From the NCBI RefSeq assembly GCF_000186865.1, contig NW_008705561.1, forward strand, positions 1,811,150-1,875,149: DNA of 64,000 nucleotides. The letters are read 5' to 3'. The stretch is from Aureococcus anophagefferens (Eukaryota; Sar; Pelagophyceae; Pelagomonadales; Pelagomonadaceae). Made by a program: the position numbers and the translations under genes. Below are positions 35,234-43,820 of this stretch, piece by piece (positions within the stretch are counted from its first letter, which is position 1; each line of letters opens with the position of its first letter). Below the pieces are notes generated by a model. It made no database searches. It had not been told where the DNA came from and saw nothing but the letters and a program-made list of their open reading frames with translations.

Positions 35234-35270
35234 GGGCAGAGCTCCGGCCGGGGCAAAGTGAAACACACTC
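35234..35270 (-). repeat. Harbinger right terminal inverted repeat
   Basis: Its complement reads GAGTGTGTTTCACTTTGCCC then CGGCCGGAGCTCTGCCC, matching the left repeat. It is followed directly by the TGA target copy at 35271-35273. Confidence 0.93.
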
Positions 35271-35284
35271 TGAGCTGCGCTGAA

Positions 35285-36806
35285 CCACTGCCTTTTGGCC
35301 TGTTTCAGCCGCTGGCGCCGCCGCCGTCTGGCCGAGACGGCGGCTGTACCGCGTCGATTTGAGCGCGGTAAAGCCGTGACGCGCGGCGCATAGACCCAAC
35401 GCGTGGGCCTGACTACTTTTTTCCAGCGAATCGCGGGCGCGCGGGCGCGCGGAGGTCGCGCTCTCGACGAATATATGCTCAAATCGTGTCGATCCCACCT
35501 CTCCGAGCCGCTCGTGGCATCATAGAGAGCCGTTTTGTTACCGCGGTCTGCTCCATACACGCCTCGAGCGGACTGAACCGCGAGAACACCCTCGGGGACT
35601 GTTTCGACTCCGCGGCCGCGCGTTCGAGACGAGCGCCGAAACGCCGACACGACCGCGAACGCTGCCAAAACGCCGACGGACGCCAAGACGCGGAACCGCT
35701 TGCGCAGCGCGACGATGGGGTTACGATAGGACACGATCGACGCCCCTGCGACTCCTGGCACGCCCGAACTCGCGCAAAGTCTAGGATCGTAGGGTATGGT
35801 CGCAAATCGATCCCTTTTGAGCCGATTTCGGACGCGCGCGACCGCGTTCGCGCGACTACTTTTGCACCGCGTTGTCGGCGCAACATATCTGGAGCGCGTG
35901 GGAAGCGGAACGGCTGGAATCCATGCTGTAGCGGCTGTAAAAGGTCTCAAAGCTTGTCACATGCTCTCTGAGCTGCTCGGAGAGCGGCCCGAGCGAGTTG
36001 GCTGGGGATCACGCCGGGAGCGGCGGGCGCCGTCGGCCAGTGCGCGCGACGATGGTAGTTTCTATGGTGAAAAATTGGTAAGCACCGGCGGGTGCGCCTA
36101 AGGAAGGGCCCAGCAAACTTTCACGCCCAGTTGTGAGGGTGTTGCAGCGATCGGATGGCGTTCGTCCGATCCCTAGAGGGAATCCAGCCCCAAACCGACC
36201 CTTACGCGACGACACACGAGTCGTTTTCGGCGCTCTAAAGGGCCGCGCGCACGTCGGCATGACCATACGCGACGGTCCGGCCAAAAAGACCGCGCGACGG
36301 CAGCGTTTTAGAACGAGTCGCAGGGACGCGTCCGACACCTTGGGCGAGTCGTAGGGGCCCGTTCGTCAGCCGTCGTAGCTCGCGCGCTCTCGGAGAAGTC
36401 TGTTTTGACGTACAAAAGCACGTCATGATCTCGGTACAGCGTTCGCGCCACCGCGTCGAGGTCGCGAGCGCGTGCGAAATCCGTCTCCCAGCGCACCCGC
36501 GGGTTGGAACACGTCGAGACATATACAAAGCAGCTCCCATCGCAAAACGGCACGCTACGAAGCCAGTGGGCGCGCAGAAACGCTGGACCGCACCGATTGC
36601 AGTCGCTCCGTGCCGCCACCACCAGTGTTCCTCGCGCGCAGACGCGCCGCGCGCCGGAAAAAAATAGGCAGACCGACGCGTCGGGTCCATGTGTGGAACG
36701 TTAGGGCTTTACCGCGTCGAAATCGCTGCAGTACAGCCGGCGCGAGGGCCAGACATCGTCGATTTCCAGCGGCTGAAACATCGGCTGTCAGCCCAAAAGG
36801 CAGTGG
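35285..36806. mobile_element. 1.5-kb element with long (~140-bp) inverted repeats, unclassified
   Basis: The left arm (about 35285-35427) starts CCACTGCCTTTTGG and includes TTTCAGCCGCTGG, GCGGTAAAGCC and TTTTTTCC. The complement of the right arm (about 36660-36806) runs through the same landmarks in the same order, at roughly 70-75% identity by eye. The interior is of lower GC content than the surroundings and holds only short frames. One minus-strand frame near 35560-35760 has a membrane-anchor-like stretch (RVLASVGVLAAFAVVSAF), and another near 36370-36560 reads as protein-like. No transposase motif and no clear target duplication were found. It may be a non-autonomous or decayed transposon. 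The whole 1.65-kb gap up to the next gene (36922) contains no gene I can support. Confidence 0.6.
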
Positions 36807-36921
36807 AACGTCAACCTCGTGGAGCAGCCTTCCACAGTTTCTGTTCGCGTCGCGTCCGCGCGCCCGCACCCGTCGCGGGGCGCCAGGGCTTAGCGGAGGG
36901 GTGGGGAGAAGAGAAGGGGGT

Positions 36922-39330
36922 TCAGGCGCTCGCGGCGATGATCAGCATGTCGTCGTCCGAGTCGGAGTCGTCCGCCGGCGCGGGCGTCGACGGCGCGGGG
37001 CCGAGCGGCGCGAGGGCCGCGGCCGGCGCCGGAACCTCCGCGGCCGCGGGCCCGAGGGGCGGCGGGTCCGCGCGCGGCGACACGCGCATGGACGGCGGCC
37101 GGGGCACGCGGACGCGCGGGTTGTAGGGCGGCGTCGCCGCGGCGGCCGGCGGCGGCGGGTGCGGCGGCGACGGCGCGCGCGCGCGCTGGCTCTGGCGGCG
37201 CGGCGGGCAGTCCGCGGCGACGAGGGGCGCGCCCTCGTACTTGCAGGTCTTGGTGTGGGCGATGGCGGCGGGCGCGTGGCCGAAGACGCGGCCGCACTTG
37301 CGGAGGCACGGGTAGAAGCCGTTCGCGTCCTGGGGCACCTTGCTCTGCGCGTGGTGGTTGCGGCGGTGCTTCGTCTTGCCGAGGCCCACGGGCGCGGCGG
37401 CGGCCTGGGGCCGGAGCGCGTAGTGCATGGGCTGGTCGACGTCGACGGCGAACTCGGCCGCGTGGCAGACGGGGCACTTGGCGGCGACGGACCGGCCGCG
37501 GTCGTCCCACGTGATCGCGCCGACGGTCGCGAGGCAGGTCTCGTGGACGGCGTGGTCGCAGTGGGCGAAGGTCACGTTCGCCGGGATCTGGGAGTCGTGG
37601 CAGAGCTGGCAGGGCACGACGAGCTTGGGCCGCCGCGGCGCGGGCGCCCGCGGCGGCGGCCGCGCGCCGCCGGGCGCGGGCGCCGCGTAGTGGCCGAGGT
37701 ACTCGCCGGGCGGCGGCCGGTACTTGGGCGCCGCGCGGACCTTCTTCTTCGGCCGCGGCGCGTACTCGTCGACGAGCGCGACGGCGGGGCCGAGCACGCG
37801 GACCGTCGCGCCGACGTAGAGCTCGTCGCCGTCGTCGAAGCCGTCGGCGAACTCGAGGCTGTCCTCGTGGTAGTAGCCCTCGCCGTCGCCGAGGAGACCG
37901 CCCGCGCCGTTGGCCACGAGGAAGTGGCCGTCGTCGTCGACGGCGACGACGACGCCCACGGCGTCGCGCCGCGGCGCCGCGCGTTTTTTGGCCGAGAAGT
38001 GGCCCTTGACGGACGCGGACCGGCTCACGACGCGGACGCGCGCGCCGGGCTCGAGCAAACCGCCGGGCGCCGTCGCCTCGAGCTGGTGGCGCCGGTAGGC
38101 CTTGGTCGCGTTCGCCGCCGCGCCGTCGTGGCGCACGGAGAACCTGTGTGGATTCCAACCACTGGTTTGGGGGGTCCCCACCAAACTTCAGAACTCTCTA
38201 TCTCGGTCAAATCGAAGTCGATTCGGCTGATTTTTGGACGAATCGATTGCTCTCGTCGAGTTCTCGAAGCACGGCAGAAAGCCTCGCGTCGAAACCGTCG
38301 AATATGCGCACATTGAAGTCGGGTTGAAGATTTGGAATCCACACAGCGGAGAACCAGCCGCCCTCGCCGAACGAGAGGATGACGCCCCTGGCGCCGTCCG
38401 ACGGCGGCCGCCGCGGCCGCGACGCCGCGACGGGCGGCCGGGCGACGAGGGCCGCGAGGCGCCGCGTGGACAGCACCTCCTCGTAGCCGTCGGCGGCGTA
38501 CCTGCGAGGCGCGTCCTCGGACGGGACGCGACCGCGCGGGGGGCGCGGGCGGCCTCGCGAGACCTTCCAGCCGCGCTTGCCCGCCTCGGACGTGGCGCGG
38601 TCGACGACGACGCCCTCGTAGACGTCCGAGCCGCCGGCGTCGTCGCGGAACTTGCGCGAGAAGACCTGGCCCGCGAAGACGACGGGGTCTTCGGCGTCGC
38701 TGCCCTCGTCGCCCGCGGACGAGCCCTCGGACTCCGTCGACGCGTCGAAGACGTCGTCGGCGCCCGCGGCGCCCGTCGCGCGCAGGACGCGCCCGGCGCT
38801 CGGCGGCGGGGGGACCGCGGCCGCGGGCTTGGGCACGAGGCTCAGCGCGTCGCCGGCGCCTGCGCGGTCGCGGGTCGCGGGTCGCGGGTCGCGGGGGGGT
38901 AATTTCGTCGCGCGGGGGCCGCGCGGAGCGCGTCGCCGAGGGCCGCGTCGTCGTCGAGGATGAAGTCCGCGCCGCGGCTCCGCAGGGCGAGCACGAGCTC
39001 GCCCGCGGCCGGCGGCGCGAAGGCGTCGCGCGCCGCCTTGGCCGCGTCCGCCGCCGCGAGCGCGCGAGCCGCGGCCAGGGGGCACGCGCCCCGCACGGCG
39101 CCGCCGACGAAGAGCGCGACGGTCTCCGGCGCCTCGGCGTCGCCGGGGCCCGCCGCCGCGAAGAGCGGCGCCGACGCCTCCGGGGCTGCGTCCGAACTCT
39201 TCTCGCCCACGGCCCCGGCCGTGAGAGACTCGACGCCGGTGGTCCCGGCGAAGACCTCCGGGCCCGTGTCGACGCGCAGGTGGTCGACGTAGGGCACGTC
39301 GAGCGTCACCGGCGGCGGCGCGACGATCAT
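36922..39330 (-). CDS. RING-type zinc-finger protein (frame interrupted at a C homopolymer)
   Basis: Exon 1 is 39330..38355 and exon 2 is 38143..36922, about 732 aa, split in phase 2 by a family A introner (GGC TG|G TTC TCC GTG). The N-terminal part (MIVAPPPVTLDVPYVDHL) and the rest lie in frames offset by one base. The switch falls at a run of seven C (38893-38899) beside GCGACCC repeats, so an indel or an unseen intron is required. Exon 2 has SH3-like or chromo-like charged segments, then a RING-type finger at about residues 490-545 (CQLCHDSQ, AHCDHAVHETC, KCPVCHAAEF) and a C2H2-like CLRKCGRVFGHAPAAIAHTKTC. The tail is Pro-rich and ends with DDSDSDDD. E3 ubiquitin-ligase activity is plausible from the RING but unproven. 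Confidence 0.7.
38144..38346 (-). mobile_element. Introner element, family A copy 4 (sense to host)
   Basis: A 203-bp element reading CTGTGTGGATTCC...GGTTGGAATCCACACAG on the minus strand. The 8-bp target duplication is GTTCTCCG (plus-strand CGGAGAAC at 38136-38143 and 38347-38354). The intron 38354..38144 takes GT from the duplication and AG from the element end, in phase 2. Confidence 0.92.
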
Positions 39331-39652
39331 ATCGAGATCTCCGGTTCACGGGCTGCAGGCACCGCAGATGATCCGCTTCTGCGAGCGCTCGCCGAGGCCC
39401 GCCACACGAGACGACCTCTCTCGGCGCCGTACGCCTCGCCACGCCTCTCGCCGTGCGGCCGCCCTCCTTCCGGAGAGCCTCCGGGCAGCTCTCCTCCTTC
39501 GGACGTCTCTCGGGCCGCGTGGCCCGAGCCCGTCGGTCTCCGGCCACCTCCCCCCAGGACTCCCCCAGGAGGCCCGCGGTCGCGTGTCTTTTCGGGACTT
39601 CATACGCCATGCGACGAACGCCAGCAAGCACGAAGAAAAGGGGGCAAAATCA
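39331..39652. other. Pyrimidine-rich intergenic stretch
   Basis: 322 bp between the RING start and the glycosyltransferase stop. The plus strand is rich in CTCTC, CCTCC and CTCCGG runs. No reading frame with normal codon bias, RNA gene or repeat family was recognised. It should hold the RING gene's promoter and the 3' end of the transferase transcript. Confidence 0.45.
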
Positions 39653-40417
39653 TTAGACGGCCCAGAAGCCGACCTGCTTGAAGCGCGCGATCTTCTTGGC
39701 CTTGCCCACGACAAAGTTGTTGTGGACGACGACGACGCCGTCGCGCTTCTTCCCGTCGAAGTAGAGGTTCCCCGAGGGGAACAAGGCCTTCGATAGGGGG
39801 CAGTGCTTCGCGGGCTCGCGCTTGAGCAGGTCGTTGAAGAGGGGCTGGTTGAGGTTCGGCTTCGCGTCGAGGGCGACGGCCCACTTCGAGAGCAGCGCGC
39901 GCGTCGGCGCCGTGTTCTTGAACGCGAGGAACCCCGTGCAGTAGTAGGGCGACTGAGGCGTGCCGTCGTCGAGCTGGCCCCAGAAGTCGTAGGCGCCCGC
40001 GGCGAAGTGGGGCCGCGGGTCGGACAGCCAGACGGTGTCGACGTCGGTGTAGATGAGGCGCGGGTACTTGTCGAGGCCGCGCAGGATGTTGTGCGGCCGC
40101 CGCGAGACGAGCTTCTTGTAGTTCGGCGTCTCGTACGTGTGGTCCTGCGTCGGCAGCGCGCCCATCGTCGTCGTGATCACGGTCCAGTTACGCGACGCGG
40201 CGAAGGCGCTCCGCGTCGGCTCGTCCTCCGCGAGCAGGAGCACCTCCATGTTCAAGTCGAGCTTCGCGTACCAGTACCACCAGTTGCGAAACATGTCCTC
40301 GAAGCCGTGGGACACCGTGACGAGCACGGCCGTCCCGGGCTCGAGCCACTCGTTGGAGGCGTGTGCCGTGGGGACGGCGGAGGCCAGGGCGAGGGTCGCG
40401 AGGAGGAGGCGGCGCAT
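39653..40417 (-). CDS. Nucleotide-diphospho-sugar transferase family glycosyltransferase
   Basis: A 254-aa protein with a signal peptide (MRRLLLATLALASAVPTAHA). The central LIYTDVDTVWLSDPRP contains the D-x-D motif that binds the metal and nucleotide sugar in this family (related to plant RGXT and GT77-type enzymes). Supporting motifs are YYCTGFLAFKNTAPTRALL and NQPLFNDLL, and the late VVVVHNNFVVGKAKK resembles the family's H-N-N-W segment. It is probably a lumenal Golgi enzyme acting on glycoproteins or wall polymers. The acceptor is unknown. In-frame ATGs extend upstream to 40501, but the signal peptide argues for 40417. Confidence 0.82.
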   Translation of the reverse strand: MRRLLLATLALASAVPTAHASNEWLEPGTAVLVTVSHGFEDMFRNWWYWYAKLDLNMEVLLLAEDEPTRSAFAASRNWTVITTTMGALPTQDHTYETPNYKKLVSRRPHNILRGLDKYPRLIYTDVDTVWLSDPRPHFAAGAYDFWGQLDDGTPQSPYYCTGFLAFKNTAPTRALLSKWAVALDAKPNLNQPLFNDLLKREPAKHCPLSKALFPSGNLYFDGKKRDGVVVVHNNFVVGKAKKIARFKQVGFWAV

Positions 40418-40655
40418 GGTGGTTGTTGTTGCGGGTTGCGTGGCCTGGATGCGTCTCTGAAGGATGGACTCCCGGGTGTCGAATGGCTCCGAGGGTCTCA
40501 CAGGCGCAGGAGCGGGGGGAAGGCCAGGCGTCAGGGTGGCCAGGCGTCGTGGACGGCCAGGTCGTGGCGCTGATCAGGAGACGATCGCTGAAAACTAGGA
40601 GGGGCAAAACGAGCCGACCGTCGTGCCGAGGCCGGCTTTGTCGCCGCCGTAATTT

Positions 40656-41780
40656 ATGGGGATCTGGTATTGGGGAGTGCTTGGCGGCGACGGTGAGTGC
40701 GAGCTGCTTCGCGACTACTTGGAGATCGCTGGGGCCGACGTGCCTCCTGAGCAGTGGGGGGCGCCCACAGTCTTCAATGAAGGCACTGAACGTTGGCTCC
40801 TCGTGCGCCATGACGAGGAGTGGTACGTCAAGCTCCGGCGCGCGTATCGAAACGCCGACCCGCGCCTCGTCGAGGCCGCGTACCCGCGCCTCGTCGCGCA
40901 CGCGCAACAGCGAGAAGACGGCGTCTTCGTCTTCGACATGTCCATGGGAGAGCGCTACGCGCAGACGGCACCGACGCGGTCCTGCGGCACGAATTCGTTT
41001 GTGGTTCTGTCGGCGCTCATTCTCGCGGCCGGCGCACGGGTCCCGACGCGGCTCCGCGAGGTGTGCGTCGCGGCGTGCCGCGGCAGTTTGGACGCCCTCC
41101 GCCTCCGGTGTGAGCCTATGGCGCGACTCCACGGTGGAGGATCGGTCGAAAATTTCGCGGGCGTGCAGAGCTCCAAAGCGTTCCTCGAGCTCGTGCGCAA
41201 GCACAAGCCGGGCACGGCGCGCGTGCTCACGTACGCCGTCGATGCGGACTTGAAGGCGAATTTCCGAGGAAATCCCGACAATTGGGCGCCCAAGGCCGCA
41301 GAGTTTACGTCGCGGCGCGTGAAGTCGTCGGGCGCCCTGTGGGTCCCCACGGAAGAAGCGCTGCCCAAGTCGCTGGATCGTGCATTCTTCGCGGCGTCCC
41401 CTCCCGATCAGGTCATGGACAACAAGAAGAACTTGTCGCGCGATCTCGTCGAAACGTTGCGAGACGATGCCGTCGAAACGCTGCGGAACGAATCCTCCGA
41501 GACCAAGGACATCTTGGAGGCGAGCCTCACCCGAGGGATCCGAGCGAGCGATCGCGCGTGCGACGTGTGCGCCGCGAAAGCGCGTCCCGACGGACAGGCA
41601 TTGTTGCATTGTGCGCGCTGCCACTCGGTTTTCTATTGCTCTTCGGCCTGCCAAAAAAAAGGGTGGAGCGACGGCCACAAGAAACGCTGCAAGGCCCTGG
41701 CCGCGGCACGAGAGAAGATCAAAGAGAGCCAGAAGCAGACGAAGCAGCAGCTGTTCGAGGGCGGCCCCCGCGCGCCCTGA
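40656..41780 (+). CDS. MYND zinc-finger protein
   Basis: A 374-aa protein with a C-terminal MYND finger at about residues 305-345: CDVCAAKAR, LLHCARCHSVFYCSSACQ, KGWSDGHKKRC, which holds the expected Cys/His ligands. The upstream 300 residues look globular (WYWGVLGGDGECELL, RWLLVRHDEEWYVKLRRAY, FVFDMSMGERY, SVENFAGVQSSKAFLELV) but match no family I know. There is a short amphipathic helix before the finger and a Lys/Gln-rich tail after it. Codon choice is less extreme in GC3 than in neighbouring genes. A role in protein-protein or transcriptional regulation is usual for MYND proteins. No signal peptide is seen. Confidence 0.82.
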   Translation: MGIWYWGVLGGDGECELLRDYLEIAGADVPPEQWGAPTVFNEGTERWLLVRHDEEWYVKLRRAYRNADPRLVEAAYPRLVAHAQQREDGVFVFDMSMGERYAQTAPTRSCGTNSFVVLSALILAAGARVPTRLREVCVAACRGSLDALRLRCEPMARLHGGGSVENFAGVQSSKAFLELVRKHKPGTARVLTYAVDADLKANFRGNPDNWAPKAAEFTSRRVKSSGALWVPTEEALPKSLDRAFFAASPPDQVMDNKKNLSRDLVETLRDDAVETLRNESSETKDILEASLTRGIRASDRACDVCAAKARPDGQALLHCARCHSVFYCSSACQKKGWSDGHKKRCKALAAAREKIKESQKQTKQQLFEGGPRAP

Positions 41781-41822
41781 GAAAAGGCCCCTTGTTCAAG
41801 GGCGCCCCCGAGAAGAGGCCCC

Positions 41823-43617
41823 CTAGTTCTTAATCCGGTCGAGCATGGCCCAGTGCTCCCGGGGCGAGAGGATCGACGCCGCGGTGATCATGCCCGACGC
41901 GGCGACCGCGGGCATGCCGATGCCCGGGAACGTGCTGTCGCCGCAGACGTAGAAGTTGTCGAGGGGCGTCGCGTGGCCCATGAGCTGCTCGCCCGTCGAC
42001 GCGGGCAGGTAGGCCCCATAGGTGCCCCGGTCGCGGCGGTTGAAGCGCCGGTGCGTGAGCGGCGTCGCGGGCAGCGCGATCTTCACGCGGTCGCGGACGT
42101 CCGGGATGTAGCGCTCGATGGCTTTCCACAGCACGTCGACGGCCTCCTCCTTGGCCGCGCGGTAGGCCCGGGACTGGTAGCCGCCGCTCTCGGCGAACGC
42201 CTCCCAGTCCTCGAAGGGCTCCGTCGCCGGCACGTACGCGTGGATCGCGTGGCAGCCGTCCGGCGCGAGCGACGCGTCGAGCAGCGACGCGACGGAGACG
42301 AGCACGAGGTTCCGCGGCGCGCCGACGCCGGCGTCCCAGTCGTCGAGCGCCGCCCACTGCGCGGGGAAGGCCTCCGACGGCTCCGACGGCAGCCCCGCGG
42401 CGTCGATGCCGACGTGCAAATGGAGGAACGACTCGCAGCGCGTCACGCGCGCCGCCTGGCCGTCGAGGTAGTCGAGAAGCGGCGCGTGCGCCGTCGACGC
42501 CACGAGCTTCCGCGTCGTCCAGAGGTCCGCGTTCGACACGACGACGTCCGCGGCGACGGCCGTGCCGTCCTCGAGCACGACGCCCGCGGCGGCGCCGTCT
42601 TTCACGGAGACGCTCGCGACGGGGGACTTGAGCCGCACCTCGCCGCCGTGCTTCGTGACGCCGCGGATCAGCGCGTCCACGATGCTCTTCGTGCCGCCGC
42701 GGGGAAAGTCGAGCAGCACGCCGTCCTTGTAGAAGTCGGACAGCATGTACGCCATCAGCGTCGTCGGCGCCTCGTCCGTCGTCGCGCCCTGCAGCAGGAA
42801 GCAGATCATGTCGAGCCAGTTCCGCAGGAACGGGTCCGTGACGCCCTCGGCGTCCAGGACCTCCGAGAAGGGCTTCGAGAGCGCCGGCGCGGGGCCGACC
42901 AGAAGCAGCTTCGCCATCTGCGGCAGGTAGCGGCCCAGCGTCACCGCGGCGAACGCGTCCTCGCGCACGGCCGCCGCGGGCACGCCGAAGATGGCCTCGC
43001 CCAGGGGCTCGACCTACCGAGCGCGACGGCGACGATGGTCCATCGTTTTCCCAGTCGAAATCTCTCGAAAATGGTCACGGCCACAGGACGCTGGGCTCGA
43101 CGCGCTTCATCAAGCGCTCGAACTGGTCCGCCGCGCCCGGCCCGCCGTACGTCGGCAGGATCCGCTCGCGAAAGTCCTCGCCGCCGACGGCCGCGGCGAA
43201 GGTGCCCTCGGGGAAGGCCGTGCCCCAGCGGTCGTAGGTGATCCACGACGGCTCCTCGCCGATGATCTGGAAGACGTGCTTGAGCGGGTTCGGCGACGCC
43301 GCGGGCGACAGGCCCGCGTAGAGCGACGGGCCGTTCTCGAAGCGGAAGCCGTCGACCTCGTACTCGTGCGCGCAGCCGCCCGCGTGGTCGTGGGCCTCGA
43401 CGACGAGCACCTTGCGGCCGAAGGACGAGAGCACCGACGCCGCCGAGAGGCCGCCGATGCCGCTGCCGACGACGACGGCGTCGAAGTGCTCCGGCGCGGC
43501 GCGGCGCTGCTGCGCGGCGGCGCGCCCCCACCACGTCGCGAGCGACGGCGCGCGCTGCTGCGGTCGTACGAGCGCTGCCGGCGTTGCGACGAGCGTCGCT
43601 ATGATGGCTAGGCGCAT
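41823..43617 (-). CDS. Carotenoid isomerase (CRTISO)-like FAD oxidoreductase, plastid-targeted
   Basis: Exon 1 is 43617..43102 and exon 2 is 43013..41823, giving 568 aa. The presequence (MRLAIIATLVATPAALVRPQQ) fits a complex-plastid signal. The Rossmann motif VVVGSGIGGLSAASVLSSFG with VVEAHDHAGGC binds FAD. DFPRGGTKSIVDALIRGV, VVSNADLWTTRKLV and the terminal NFYVCGDSTFPGIGMPAVAASG are typical of the prolycopene isomerase/phytoene desaturase family. In carotenoid synthesis CRTISO converts poly-cis-lycopene to all-trans. Paralogues are common in stramenopiles, so the exact substrate is uncertain. The phase-0 intron is a short introner; splicing reads AAG CGC|GTC GAG CCC CTG. It is divergent from SPB1 with a 203-bp gap. 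Confidence 0.85.
43014..43093 (-). mobile_element. Introner element, short family C copy 1
   Basis: An 80-bp element reading CAGCGTCCTG...GCTCGGTAG on the minus strand, flanked by the 8-bp duplication GTCGAGCC (plus-strand GGCTCGAC at 43006-43013 and 43094-43101). The intron 43101..43014 takes GT from the duplication. The core (GCCGTGAC, then TTTCGAC and GGGAAAA before ATGG) is shared with the element at 55925-55993. Confidence 0.85.
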
Positions 43618-43820
43618 TGTTGCACCACCGGAGAGGGCAGCATGCGCGTGACGCAGAGGCATCGCGCGCCACAAAAACTGCACGATCAGTGATCTTGACG
43701 CATCCGAAGCTCCACAGCAACTTTAGAAAGGGCGATATAGAGGCGGCGCAGCTTTCGGCCTAAACCCACAGCCTCTCGCCGCGTCGCGCGAGTCCCTCGC
43801 GCCGCGCCGCTCCCTCGACC

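Larger units (their letters stand above)
31242..35270. mobile_element. Complete PIF/Harbinger DNA transposon, 4029 bp
   Basis: The element is bounded by ~36-bp terminal inverted repeats beginning GAGTGTGTTTCACTTTGCCC at both ends and by the 3-bp target duplication TGA (31239-31241 and 35271-35273). It carries two convergent genes, a Myb/SANT-like DNA-binding protein (plus strand) and a DDE transposase (minus strand), the standard two-gene set of this superfamily. Subterminal regions hold several copies of the motif GCAGAGCTC or its complement. Both genes appear intact and the DDE residues are present, so it may be autonomous. Confidence 0.93.

Noticed and set aside
35479..36690. Several 100-150-aa frames inside the 1.5-kb inverted-repeat element
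   Set aside because: They overlap on both strands, have no recognisable motif and lack the host codon bias. They are described under the element and not called as genes.
38865..38899. GCGACCC tandem repeat as an intron in the RING gene
   Set aside because: No GT or plausible GC donor upstream gives the required phase. A one-base indel in the adjacent C run explains the frame change more simply.
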